DNA of 64,000 nucleotides from Persicobacter sp. CCB-QB2 (GTDB lineage Bacteria > Bacteroidota > Bacteroidia > Cytophagales > Cyclobacteriaceae): NCBI RefSeq assembly GCF_001274635.1, contig NZ_LBGV01000001.1:2108001-2172000 (forward strand), given 5' to 3'. Positions 8,440 to 18,172 of this stretch are shown in pieces. The translations under genes were made by a program, and so were the position numbers. Every line of letters starts with the position of its first letter. Position 1 is the first letter of the stretch. The notes below the pieces were generated by a model. It worked only from the letters and a program-made list of their open reading frames with translations, did not search any database and was not told where the DNA came from.

Positions 8440-10707
8440 GTGCCCTGGTCTTCGTGTTACGGCGAGCCGGGCGAGCATCACTAAGACCTCTTAACCGATT
8501 TTTTTCTTGATGAAAGGTCTTAGTCGCCGCGGGGCCTATCGCAATAAACCGTAAAGTTTGCATTGCGAAGACTAAGAACAGAATCCTGCCTATGCAAATA
8601 AATTTCTCTGGCCTTCGTGTTACAGCGAGCAGTGTGGGCATCACTAAGACCTCTAAACCGATTTTTTTTTAATGAAAGGTCTTAGTCGCCGCGGGGCCTA
8701 TCGAAGTTAACCGGACCGTTTGCATTGCGAAGACTAAGACCAGTATCGCGCCTATGCCAATAAATTTCCCTGGTCTTAGTGTTACGGCGAGCCGTGCGAG
8801 CAGCACTAAGACCTCGAACCGATTTTTTTTCTTAATAAAAGGTCTTAGGCGCCGCGGGGCCTATTTCTGTAAACCGGATAATATGCATTGCGAAGACTAA
8901 GACCAGTATTGGGATAAAGACCAGTTTCGCGCCTATGCCAATAAACTTCCCTGGTCTTTGTGTTACAGCGAACCGTGCGAGCATCACTAAGACCCTAGCA
9001 CCGATTTTATTCTTTACCAAAAAGGTCTTAATCGCCGCGGGGCCTATCGCAGTAAATCGAATTGTATGCATTGCGAAGACTAAGACTAGTATTGTGATTA
9101 AGACCGGTTTCGCGCCTTTGTCAATAAATTTCCCTGGGCTTCGTGTTACAGCGAGCCGTGCGAGCATCACTAAGACCCTAGCACCGATTTTATTCTTTAC
9201 CAAAAAGGTCTTAATCGCCGCGGGGCCTATCGCAATAAACCGTAGAGTATGCATTGCGAAGACTAAGACCAGTATTGTGATTAAGACCAGTTTCGCGCCT
9301 ATGCCAACAAATTTCCCTGGTCTTCGTGTTACAGCGAGCCGTGCGAGCATCACTAAGACCTCTTAACCGAGTTTTTTTCCTAAACGGTCTAGTCGCCGCG
9401 GGGCCTATCGCAGTAAACCGTAGAGTATGCATTGTGAAGACTAAGACCAGTTTCGTCCGGTAGTCTGAAGAGCAACAAATTTCCCTGGTCTTTGTGTTAC
9501 AGCGAGCCGTGCGAGCATCACTAAGACCTCTTAACCGATTTTGTTTCTTGATAAAAGGGTCTTAGTCGCCGCGGGGCCTATCGAAGTTAACCGGACCGTT
9601 TGCATTGCGAAGACTAAGACCAGTATCGCGCCTATGCCAATAAATTTCCCTGGTCTTAGTGTTACGGCGAGCCGTGCGAGCAGCACTAAGACCTCGAACC
9701 GATTTTTTTTCTTAATAAAAGGTCTTAGTCGCCGCGGAGCCTATCGCAGTTAACCGTAGAGTATGCATTGCGAAGACTAAGACCAGAGTACTGCCTATGC
9801 CAATAAATTTCTCTGGTCTTCGTGTTACAGTGAGCAGTGCGAGCATCACTAAGACCCCTAAACCGATTTTTTTTTAATGAAAGGTCTTAGTCGCCGCGGG
9901 GCCTATCGCAGTTAACCATAGAGTATGCTTTGCGAAGACTAAGACCAGTATTGGGCAATAAACCGTAGAGTTTACATTGCGCAGACAAAGACCAGTATTG
10001 TGGTTAAGACCAGTATCGCGCCTATGCCAACAAATTTCTCTGGTCTTCGTGTTACTGTGAACCGGGCGAGCATCACTAAGACCCCTTAACCGATTTTGTT
10101 TCTTGATAAAAGGTCTTAGTCGCCGCGGGGCCTATTGCTGTAAACCGGATAATATGCATTGCGAAGACTAAGACCAGTATTGGGATAAAGACCAGCTTCG
10201 CGCCTATGCCAATAAATTTCCCTGGTCTTCGTGTTACGGCGAGCCGTGCAAGCATCACTAAGACCTCTAAACCGATTTTGTTTCTTGATAAAAGGTCTTA
10301 GTCGCCGCGGGGACTATCGAAGTTAACCGTAGAGTATGCATTGCGAAGACTAAGACCAGTATTGTGATAAAGACCAGTTTAGCGCCTATGCCAATAAATT
10401 TCCCTGGTCTTCGTGTTACAGCGAGCTGTGCAAGCATTACAAAGACCTCTAAACCGATTTTTTTCTTGTTAAAAGGTCTTAGTCGCCGCGGTGCCTATCG
10501 CAGTTAACCGTATAGTGTGAATTGCGAAGACTAAGACCAGAGTCCTGCCTATGCCATTAAATTTCCCTGGTCTTAGTGTTACGGCGAGCAGTGCGAGCAT
10601 CACTAAGACCTCTAAACCGATTTTTTTTTGATGAAAGGTCTTAGTCGCCGCGGGGACTATCGCAGTAAACCGTATAGTGTGCATTGCGAAGACTAAGACC
10701 AGTATTG
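8440..10707. repeat. Array of about 13 paired stem-loop units (family A)
   Basis: Units of roughly 165-185 bp repeat about 13 times. Each holds hairpin 1 (arms GGTCTT(A/C)GTG and CACTAAGACC, loop with GCGAGCCGTGCGAGC), a spacer with AAACCGATTTT and a T run, hairpin 2 (arms GGTCTTAGTC and GACTAAGACC, core GCCGCGGGGCC and TGCATTGCGAA), and a spacer ending AATAAATTTCCC. Copies differ by scattered substitutions. Open frames up to 173 codons exist on both strands, but they are by-products of the repeat. No transposase of the REP-associated (RAYT) kind is seen nearby. Confidence 0.9.
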
Positions 10708-10740
10708 GCCAATAGCGTTACCCCCAAAAATATTCCCTCA

Positions 10741-10914
10741 CCCACGAATTTATTCGTGGGATTCCAACAATCCTCCGCCCTAAAACCAAAGGCCCCAAAA
10801 CCAAAAAAGGACTTAGCCATCGCAATACCTCAACTATTCATACAAACAGTCTGCATTGCGAGGACTAAGCCCTTTCAATTATCACATTTCCTAACCCATG
10901 AATTCATTCGTGGG
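10741..10914. repeat. Three further hairpins downstream of ugd
   Basis: CCCACGAAT TT ATTCGTGGG at 10741-10760 is a perfect hairpin. A near copy with one G-T pair lies at 10895-10914. Between them a longer imperfect stem-loop (AGGACTTAGCC about 10807, GGACTAAGCCC about 10862) echoes hairpin 2 of the neighbouring array with a changed stem. They lie just past the 3' end of ugd (stop at 10952). Confidence 0.65.
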
Positions 10915-10951
10915 TTTCACACAAAGCCCTTAGGCCTCAGCATTACAAAAC

Positions 10952-12277
10952 CTAAGCCTCTACCTGCTCCTCTGCGGTCTGGCGACCAACAGAGACATAA
11001 TAGAAACCATCCTGACGCATTTGCGCGACATCATAAAGGTTACGGCCATCGAAAACCGCAGGATTATTAAGAGCAGCTTTCATTCGATCCAAATCCGGCG
11101 TACGGAACAATTGCCACTCCGTCATGATCATTAAAGCATCCGCGCCTTCCAGCGCCTCATATTCGTTTTGAGCAAATGTAATACGGTCACCCAAAATGCC
11201 TTTCACATTCTCCATAGCTTCCGGATCATAAGCGACTACTTCAGCGCCAGCGGCTAGTAAAGCTTCAATATTGTACAAGGCAGGTGCCTCCCGAATATCA
11301 TCAGTCTCAGGCTTGAAAGCCAATCCCCAAAGGGCAATCTTTTTTCCGTTCAACTCTCCATCAAAGTATTGGGAAACTTTAGAAATTAATTTAGTCTTTT
11401 GGCTTTGATTCACCTCCATTACCGCTTTCAAAATGCGGAAGTCATAATCCACTTCCTCCGCTGACATCGCCAATGCTGATACGTCTTTTGGAAAGCAAGA
11501 ACCACCATAACCAATTCCCGCAAAAAGGAAACGATTACCAATACGTGTATCCGTGCCGATGCCCTTACGCACCAAATCCACATCAGCGCCTAAACGCTCA
11601 CACATATTGGCGATCTCATTCATAAAGGTAATCTTAGTGGCCAGGAAAGAGTTAGCGGCATACTTGGTTAATTCCGCAGAACGCAAATCCATATGAATAA
11701 TCGGATTACCCTGACGCACCAATGGGGCATACAACTGATCCATAATGCCCGCAGCTTTTTCGGAAGTAGAACCAATCACCACACGGTCCGGCTTCATAAA
11801 ATCCTCTACCGCTACCCCTTCGCGCAAAAACTCCGGGTTGGAAACTACATCAAAATCCACCTTGGCATTGGCTGCGATGGCCGCCTGCACCTTCTCTCCC
11901 GTACCTACCGGTACAGTTGATTTATCCACGATTACTGCATAGTGATCCAACAAATGGCCCAGATCATCCGCCACTTTCAATACATATTTCAAATCCGCAG
12001 CACCATCCGCTCCCGGAGGGGTAGGCAAGGCTAAGAAAATTACTTCCGCCTCTTTAATGCCTTCTTCCAATGAAGTAGTGAACTTTAAACGCCCCTGCTC
12101 AATATTGCGATGAAAAAGATTCTCCAAACCAGGCTCATAGATCGGTACGATCCCGTCCTGCATTTGCTTTACTTTCTTTTCATCAATATCGACACAAGTA
12201 ACGGATACGCCCGTCTCGGCAAAACAAGTTCCTGAAACTAAACCGACATAGCCGGTTCCTACTACTGCTATTTTCAT
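10952..12277 (-). CDS. ugd: UDP-glucose 6-dehydrogenase
   Basis: This gene encodes a 441-aa NAD-dependent enzyme that oxidises UDP-glucose twice to UDP-glucuronate in the cytoplasm. The nucleotide-binding motif GTGYVG is at residues 7-12, SNPEFLREG at 146-154, and the catalytic cysteine C261 lies in GYGGSCFPKD. A short C-terminal tail (YYVSVGRQ) matches the Ugd family rather than the UDP-HexNAc dehydrogenases. It lies directly downstream of the decayed UDP-glucuronate decarboxylase, with which it would have formed a UDP-xylose pathway; UDP-glucuronate may now be the end product. Confidence 0.95.
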   Translation of the reverse strand: MKIAVVGTGYVGLVSGTCFAETGVSVTCVDIDEKKVKQMQDGIVPIYEPGLENLFHRNIEQGRLKFTTSLEEGIKEAEVIFLALPTPPGADGAADLKYVLKVADDLGHLLDHYAVIVDKSTVPVGTGEKVQAAIAANAKVDFDVVSNPEFLREGVAVEDFMKPDRVVIGSTSEKAAGIMDQLYAPLVRQGNPIIHMDLRSAELTKYAANSFLATKITFMNEIANMCERLGADVDLVRKGIGTDTRIGNRFLFAGIGYGGSCFPKDVSALAMSAEEVDYDFRILKAVMEVNQSQKTKLISKVSQYFDGELNGKKIALWGLAFKPETDDIREAPALYNIEALLAAGAEVVAYDPEAMENVKGILGDRITFAQNEYEALEGADALMIMTEWQLFRTPDLDRMKAALNNPAVFDGRNLYDVAQMRQDGFYYVSVGRQTAEEQVEA

Positions 12278-12400
12278 AATGATTTATTCAATTCAACTTC
12301 GTGTAGAAATTGGCCGCAAATTACACGAATTATTTTAATTTTTTAATGGTTAAATGAAGTTCTCACCCATTTAGTAAAAACCTGATCCTTTGACCTGCAA

Positions 12401-13344
12401 TTAAGCCGGCGTTTCTACTTTTGATTCAAAATACTCCAAAGTACGCTTCAAACCCTCTGATCTGCTTACCTGTGGGGTCCAGTCTAAAAGTGCTTTTGCT
12501 TTGCTGATATCAGGCTGACGCTGTTTCGGATCATCCTTTGGCAAATCTTTGCACACCAATTTGCTACCGGAATTGGTCAAGGCGACAATCTCTTCCGCAA
12601 ACTGACGAATGGTGATTTCAGATGGATTCCCGATATTCACCGGATCATGAATATCCGACATGGTCAAACGGAAAATTCCTTCTACCAAATCATCCACATA
12701 GCAGAAAGAACGGGTCTGAGAACCATCTCCAAAAATGGTAATATCCTCCCCACGCAAAGCTTGAGACAGGAAGGCTGGCAATGCACGACCGTCATTTAGT
12801 CTCATTCGAGGGCCATAGGTATTGAAAATTCTCACCATACCCGTATTCACCCCATGGAAGGTATGATAAGCCATGGTCATCGCTTCCTGAAAACGCTTGG
12901 CCTCATCATAAACCCGCGAGGGCCGACCGGATTCACATTCCCCCAGTACTCTTCGGTTTGTGGATGAACCGTTGGATCTCCATAAACCTCAGAAGTGGAA
13001 GCAATGATAAAACGTGCGCCCTTGTCTTTCGCAAGCCCCAACAAATTATGAGTCCCCAAGGAACCTACCTTCAAAGTCTGAATGGGCATTTCCAAATAAT
13101 CAATCGGGCTGGCAGGAGAAGCAAAGTGCAGGATATAATCCAAATCCCCCGGTACACTGACGAATTTAGTCACATCATGATGATAAAATTCAAAATGCTC
13201 ATTCGGGAATAAATGGTGTGAATTTTCCTAAGAAACTGTGATGAAATTATCCATCCTGATCACATGGTAACCCTTCTTTAAGAATCAATCACATAAATGC
13301 CATCCTAAAAATTCTGCAGCACCGGTGATTAAAACTCGTTTCAT
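12401..13344 (-). pseudogene. UDP-glucuronate decarboxylase (UDP-xylose synthase), decayed
   Basis: The minus strand from ATG at 13344 reads as an extended SDR of about 314 aa close to UDP-xylose synthase, including [35 protein letters not shown] and [12 protein letters not shown]. It is broken in several places. Codon 20 is TGA (13285-13287), codon 39 is TAG (13228-13230), the Rossmann motif reads GAAEFLG (Gly to Glu), and one base is missing from the C run at 12913-12915. The total length is one base short of a whole number of codons. The C-terminal 159 codons are intact. The frameshift alone could be a sequencing slip, but two nonsense codons argue for real decay. Confidence 0.85.
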
Positions 13345-13400
13345 TTATCCTAATTCTAATTACAATACTTTAAATTGCTTCCCATAAATCAAAAACGAAA

Positions 13401-13940
13401 ATGCAGCAAGTCACCAAACTTTATCACGAAAATAAAAGCGCATTCAATTTCCTACTTAAGGGAAGTGCTCTATATTTATTATGGCAGCTTCTCTATTACG
13501 GTTTCCTCTCCCCTTATGGCAATTTAGATCCCTGGTTAACCGCCATGGTCGCGGATCACAGCACTGAAATCATCAATACTTATTTTGATTCCATGCCTTA
13601 TATGTGCTTGACCGATGGTAGTAGCGGAAAAATTGTCTGCATAGATGATAAAGTTTTCATTGGCATCGCTCACTCCTGCAATGGGCAGGTGCTCTACCCC
13701 ATATATTGTGGATTCTTGCTGTTAATTCCCGGTTCCTGGTGGAAGAAATTAGCCATGGTCATCATGGGCTCGCTCACCATTTATATGGCCAACATTTTAC
13801 GAGTAATCGCTTTACTGCATATTCAACTCTATTACCCCCAGTATTTGGACATCAGCCATCACTATATCTTTACCTTCCTCGTTTATTCGATAATTTTTAT
13901 GCTTTGGCTCCTTAGCCTTAAATGGCTAAAAATGAAATAA
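13401..13940 (+). CDS. Exosortase family transmembrane transpeptidase (XrtX/XrtF-like)
   Basis: This gene encodes a 179-aa multi-spanning membrane protein. It keeps the exosortase catalytic signature: C93 in AHSCNGQ, R134 in ANILRVIAL, and a histidine at 153/154 in ISHHYIF. About five hydrophobic segments are visible (roughly 20-36, 84-110, 115-140, 153-175). Exosortases are thought to cleave C-terminal sorting signals of exported proteins during surface attachment and usually sit in polysaccharide clusters, as here. It is the only plus-strand gene between 0.4 and 30 kb, and its 3' end overlaps the convergent membrane gene by 15 bases. The subtype is inferred from the partner gene. Confidence 0.85.
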   Translation: MQQVTKLYHENKSAFNFLLKGSALYLLWQLLYYGFLSPYGNLDPWLTAMVADHSTEIINTYFDSMPYMCLTDGSSGKIVCIDDKVFIGIAHSCNGQVLYPIYCGFLLLIPGSWWKKLAMVIMGSLTIYMANILRVIALLHIQLYYPQYLDISHHYIFTFLVYSIIFMLWLLSLKWLKMK

Positions 13941-14420
13941 GCCTTCCTCTTGACCTTTTTTCACCGCTAGAATCAATAGCATTAAAAAGGGGCTTTTAAA
14001 AATATTAATGGACCCAATGGCTATGGATTGAAAAGTGACTGGTTCAATCCCATTTTGAGAAAAAAAATAGGCCAGCAACCCATTTAATATGATTAAGCTC
14101 CCAAGAATCAAATAACCAAAAACATATCTTTTTTCCTTTGTATAAAGCAGAATGATCAAACAACTCAATACCACTAAAAGTGGTTGAAAAACCAAATAAT
14201 TAATAAATACCGGGCTATGCGTCAAATAAAGCCAAAAGCCATCTCCTCGTACCGGAAAATTATAATAAGCAATTCCAGAAAAGGGAATATAAAACTTTCC
14301 CGGAACCATATTAAAAAGATCAAAAACCCCTTCATTGGTCTTCCACGATAGTCCAAAATAGCAAAGCAATAAAACCCCCAAGCCTAAATAATGACTAAGT
14401 CCTTTTTTAAAACCAACCAT
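13926..14420 (-). CDS. Exosortase-associated polytopic membrane protein
   Basis: This gene encodes a 164-aa protein with four to five hydrophobic helices and no catalytic motif that I recognise. It resembles in size and position the small membrane proteins that accompany exosortases in Bacteroidota (XrtX- or XrtF-associated). It starts two bases after the end of wzi on the same strand, so it is probably co-transcribed with wzi, and it converges on the exosortase gene. Function is inferred only from context. Confidence 0.6.
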   Translation of the reverse strand: MVGFKKGLSHYLGLGVLLLCYFGLSWKTNEGVFDLFNMVPGKFYIPFSGIAYYNFPVRGDGFWLYLTHSPVFINYLVFQPLLVVLSCLIILLYTKEKRYVFGYLILGSLIILNGLLAYFFSQNGIEPVTFQSIAIGSINIFKSPFLMLLILAVKKGQEEGLFHF

Positions 14421-14422
14421 CC

Positions 14423-16165
14423 CTAATAAAAATCCCTTCTATAGCCAATATTCCAGCGCATGCTCACTACAAATGCCATATCCGTATAACTTTCTGTCAT
14501 AATCGGCATCAGTTTCCGCAGCCAAAGGCGTCCATCCAAAAACAGATTGTGTTTCAATTGGTAACTAGCCAAGACATCCAGCATAATTTGACGGGTGGTA
14601 TTGCCCTGGCCTATGAAATTTCCGGTATCCCGTTCTCTAGTTTCATAGCTTTTCATAGGGTCACTTCCAAAATTGGTTTCATCTCCATCTTCCCCAATAA
14701 AATCCTGCCCATATAATGCATATTGCGCTTTGGAGGAAAATGATAGACGTGGAATAGGCTGGAACCTCAAAACTCCCAACAACTCATAAAAATTAGAACC
14801 CAAGGGATGGGCTAAGGACTGTCCAAAATGCGTCATCCCACTCCAGGCCGTTCGATGATTATAGGTATAAGGTCTCGCAAAATTAGTCTCCACCTGTAGG
14901 TCCAGATTATCCAAACCCACCACATTAAAATACTTAAAACCGGTTTGCCCAGCATATTTTTGCCCCCACCAACCATTCCGCTGTTTATACAATTCTAAAT
15001 GAAATTCATCCAATACAAACTGGCCATACCATTGCAAGCCGGGCCAAAAATTCCACTTCCAGTCAAAACCTAATTGCATTTTCCCATCATAGGAACCTAC
15101 TTCCAATTCTGCCCCTCTCAAAAAAATGATGGGATTCAAAAAATCCAAAGGCATTGGGAAAGCATGCCCTGCCGAATCAAGTCCACCATAAACCACGGTC
15201 TCAAACACCCCGATGTTAGCCTTTTTTCCAATATTCAGACCCAAGCGATGAAAAGCAAACCATTTGGAATAGGCTTTAGTATCTGATACATAATCATGAA
15301 ATTGAGCGGGAAAAGCCATCATCTTCGCCCATATATTGGTGTATTGCAGCTTCCAGACTTGTGTATTTAATTCCGTGAATAAAAAATTATTGGCATGATC
15401 CGATAAAATCATGGAACGCTCACCCTCCCCTATCTTAATTTTATCATAACCCGCCCGAACATTTATTTCCGGCAATAAATTGAAAGTAAAATAGCCTTTG
15501 GAAGTAAAAAAATCATAACCATTTTCCTTGAAATTTTTAATCGTTCCTTCGCCAGGAAGACCACGATACTGCTCTGTCCGATCATGCACATAGCCCGGAA
15601 AAACCGCCTGCGTCGTTCCAATAAAAGAATAAAAACCTACTTTACCACCTATCTGCCCTCTAACCTCCAGTCCTCTCGTATTTTGAAATAAAGTCCTTTG
15701 AGTTGTACCGCTCTCCCCTACCAGCCCAGGCCGCTCATTTCCCCCGGCAAAGTAAAGCACCGGATTCAAATGAACATCAAAGCGCGGCTCATTCACCATT
15801 AAAAAGTCGGATTTTTTCTTATAAAAAGTATTCCAAATGGCCTTTTGACTATTGCCCCATAAAGAATCTTCCGCTACCGCCTCCCAGGAATCATTTAATA
15901 AATAAGCATAATTAAAATCATCCACATAAGAAAATTGATTTTGGTCCAGTCCCTGCAAAAAAGGAACTACCTGATCCCTCCGATAGGGTTTTACAGCCGA
16001 ATGAAAGGTCGGACTGTTTCGCCCGGAAAGCACCTCAAAGCGATCGATCAAATGATAGACCTCCTCATTCAGGGGAATACTTGCCCGCTGTCCCAACGCC
16101 TCTAAAAGTGGCCCCACAAGTAACAGGATTAATAGGGAACCACGAATTGCACTAATTTTCAACAA
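14423..16165 (-). CDS. wzi: Capsule assembly Wzi-like outer membrane protein
   Basis: This gene encodes a 580-aa protein with a signal peptide (hydrophobic ILLLVGPLLEALG, residues about 12-24) followed by many short amphipathic strands, typical of the Wzi family of outer membrane beta-barrels that bind capsule at the surface. The end WNIGYRRDFY has the terminal aromatic expected of a barrel. No ATG is available: the frame begins with TTG TTG at 16165-16160, and residues about 3-10 (KISAIRGS) are encoded by a copy of the AATT-type dispersed repeat. The native start has probably been replaced by the repeat, or lies at a non-ATG codon within it. Confidence 0.85.
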   Translation of the reverse strand: MLKISAIRGSLLILLLVGPLLEALGQRASIPLNEEVYHLIDRFEVLSGRNSPTFHSAVKPYRRDQVVPFLQGLDQNQFSYVDDFNYAYLLNDSWEAVAEDSLWGNSQKAIWNTFYKKKSDFLMVNEPRFDVHLNPVLYFAGGNERPGLVGESGTTQRTLFQNTRGLEVRGQIGGKVGFYSFIGTTQAVFPGYVHDRTEQYRGLPGEGTIKNFKENGYDFFTSKGYFTFNLLPEINVRAGYDKIKIGEGERSMILSDHANNFLFTELNTQVWKLQYTNIWAKMMAFPAQFHDYVSDTKAYSKWFAFHRLGLNIGKKANIGVFETVVYGGLDSAGHAFPMPLDFLNPIIFLRGAELEVGSYDGKMQLGFDWKWNFWPGLQWYGQFVLDEFHLELYKQRNGWWGQKYAGQTGFKYFNVVGLDNLDLQVETNFARPYTYNHRTAWSGMTHFGQSLAHPLGSNFYELLGVLRFQPIPRLSFSSKAQYALYGQDFIGEDGDETNFGSDPMKSYETRERDTGNFIGQGNTTRQIMLDVLASYQLKHNLFLDGRLWLRKLMPIMTESYTDMAFVVSMRWNIGYRRDFY

Positions 16166-16200
16166 CTATTCTTTTTTTTAATGTTATGCAGCATTTTTTT

Positions 16201-16390
16201 GCCACAAATTTCACAAATTTTCATAAATGATATATGGCCTTAAGAGATAGTAAAAAACATAGTGTTCAATAATTGATATAGTAGCACCCTTAAAAAGTAA
16301 TGGGCAGAAGGGATAACCACTTCAGTAACCCTTTCCGCAATAACACCCTAACCATATAAGAAAATCTCAAAAATTTGTGAAATTTGTGGC
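16201..16390. repeat. 190-bp MITE-like element with 21-bp perfect inverted ends
   Basis: The left end (16201-16221) begins GCCACAAATTTCACAAA and the right end (16370-16390) is its exact reverse complement over 21 bp. The interior of about 150 bp is AT-rich and has no gene. It lies between wzi and the WecA-like gene, about 10 bases past the latter's stop. The clean, paired ends make it the best type copy for the dispersed AATT repeats in this window. No clear target duplication is visible. Confidence 0.8.
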
Positions 16391-16400
16391 GATCAAATAC

Positions 16401-17539
16401 CTAAGCCCGCTTTTTCATTTGCTCGTATCGCTCAATCACTTCCTCCGAGCGGTTTAGGAACATTCTGCCTTTGATGGGCATCTTCAACAAGTTCATCCCA
16501 TAAAAGTAAAAAGCGAACAATACCCCAATGAATAAAAAGGACATCGGGATCGAAAGGGCTTCCACTACATAGGTAAACAGTAATACATAAGAAATATTAA
16601 AAGCGCAAATCAAAACCGTTGCTTTCCAATGCACCAGACCCTTATCCAAAAAGATATGATGAATATGATTGCGATCCGGAAAGAAAGGCGATTTCTTTTG
16701 AGATAGGCGAATGGAGAAAACCCTCAAGGTATCAAATAAAGGAATCGCAAAAAGCAAAATCCCCATAGAAGGAGCAGAATGAAAGGCATATTTCAGGGCT
16801 TCCGGCTGCTCATGCAAATGGATAAACTGAATATTTAAAACCGCCAATATAAAACCTAGCAATAAGGAGCCGGTATCTCCCATAAAAATCTTACGCTCCT
16901 TGGAAAAATTAAACCTTAAAAAGCCTAGGAGACCAGCGATCATCACCGTCGCCAAAAGGGCCATGGAATATAAACCATTCGCATAAAACCATACGCCCAA
17001 AAAGCTGGTCATCACAATGCCCATTCCCCAGCCAGGCCATCAATACCATCAATCAGGTTAATGGCATTAATCATGACCACAAATACGAAAACGCTTACTA
17101 CTACAGAAAACCAATAAGGCAAAGCGTTAACCCCGAAGATTCCAAACATGGAGCCTATGCGAATATCTGCCAGTAAAATCACAATTAAAGCCGCCACTAT
17201 CTGCGCCGCCAATTTCTTCATAGGGGCAATCACCAAAATATCATCCTTAATCCCTATAAAAAAGATGATCACCACGCCAGCAAAAATATATTGCATCCGG
17301 CTGGTCAAAAATTCCCCGCCCACCAACAAATAGCTTAACAATAAACTAATGAATAAGGCTACCCCGCCCAGCGTCGGCGTCACCCGCATATGCGAACTTC
17401 TGCCATTGGGTTCATCAAACAATCCCTTGGCTAAAGAAACATTTATAATCACAGGAATGGAAATAAAAGCAAAACTGAGGGCGGCAATAAAGGCCACTAG
17501 AGCTTGTAATTCAAAGGGGAACTGAATTTCAATATTCAT
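16401..17539 (-). CDS. WecA/MraY-like undecaprenyl-phosphate sugar-1-phosphate transferase (frameshifted)
   Basis: This is a polytopic glycosyltransferase-4 family enzyme that loads the first sugar-phosphate onto undecaprenyl phosphate at the inner membrane. Key motifs are visible: DEPNGRSSH, GVALFISL, GIKDDIL, NAINLIDGIDGLAG, and in the second part FMGDTGSL and HIHH (with the HxH loop). The frame breaks after DGLAG at the C run 17026-17029. Adding one base joins the two parts (17012-17539 and 16401-17024) into 379 aa, the usual length. It is probably the initiating transferase of the capsule pathway. The single lost G may be a sequencing slip or phase variation. Confidence 0.85.
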
Positions 17540-18172
17540 AGGTAAAATGGTCTTTCACTGGCTACAAGCGCCAAGAATTGATGGGTGTAATGATCTCAAA
17601 ATTGAGCACTTACATTGATAAATCCAAGCATAAAAATGATAAAGCCAATAAATGCCTGAAAATAAAAAAGATATAATGGCCTGACGGTAATCGAAGGCAC
17701 TTTATGTGCAATTTCCTAATAAAACACCCAATTTTTTCAAAATAAGGTAATGTGCTTTATTAATTTAAATTAAATGAAAGTATAGTTGGAGGTCAAATGA
17801 AAGCTAAATTTCATGAATTTTATTTCTATACTTTAGATTGAATCTAAACTGGAGGAGTGTTTGTGAGGGAAATTTAGATGCGAGTTTTTTGCCGCAAATT
17901 TCACAAATTTTTTGGATTATTGTTGGACGAGGAAAAAGAAACCGCTAATTGCACTAATTAACACGAATTATTTTAAGCAAGTTGTACGCGAGATATTAGC
18001 CACGAATGACCCGAATTTTCTCGAATGATTTTTTAAAGAAGAAGCTCTTGAATAATATCTGTGGACCCATTTCATCAATCCAACCCAATCCCATCAATCC
18101 CACTTATCTGTGGACTCCCCTCATCACTCCAACTCAAAATCCCTTTAATTTGTGAAATTTGTGGCAAAAAGA
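17540..18172. repeat. Gene-free spacer with AATT-type dispersed repeats
   Basis: 17540-17885 holds AT-rich sequence with nothing recognisable. From 17888 there are repeat copies: GCCGCAAATTTCACAAATT (about 17890), AACCGCTAATTGCACTAATT (about 17940) and a diverged copy near 18000. An inverted end TTTGTGAAATTTGTGGC lies at about 18146-18163, directly beside the stop of the GT2 gene. Confidence 0.6.

Noticed and set aside
8832..9366. Long open frames on both strands in the hairpin array (about 143-173 codons)
   Set aside because: They arise from the repeated units, are low-complexity periodic proteins, and exist on both strands at once; no start signals or known domains.
8440..10707. CRISPR array
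   Set aside because: Units are about 175 bp, diverged, and consist of two hairpins; there are no short unique spacers between identical repeats and no cas genes.
8440..10707. Integron attC array
   Set aside because: No integrase, no gene cassettes between units, and the hairpin ends do not show clear attC core sites.
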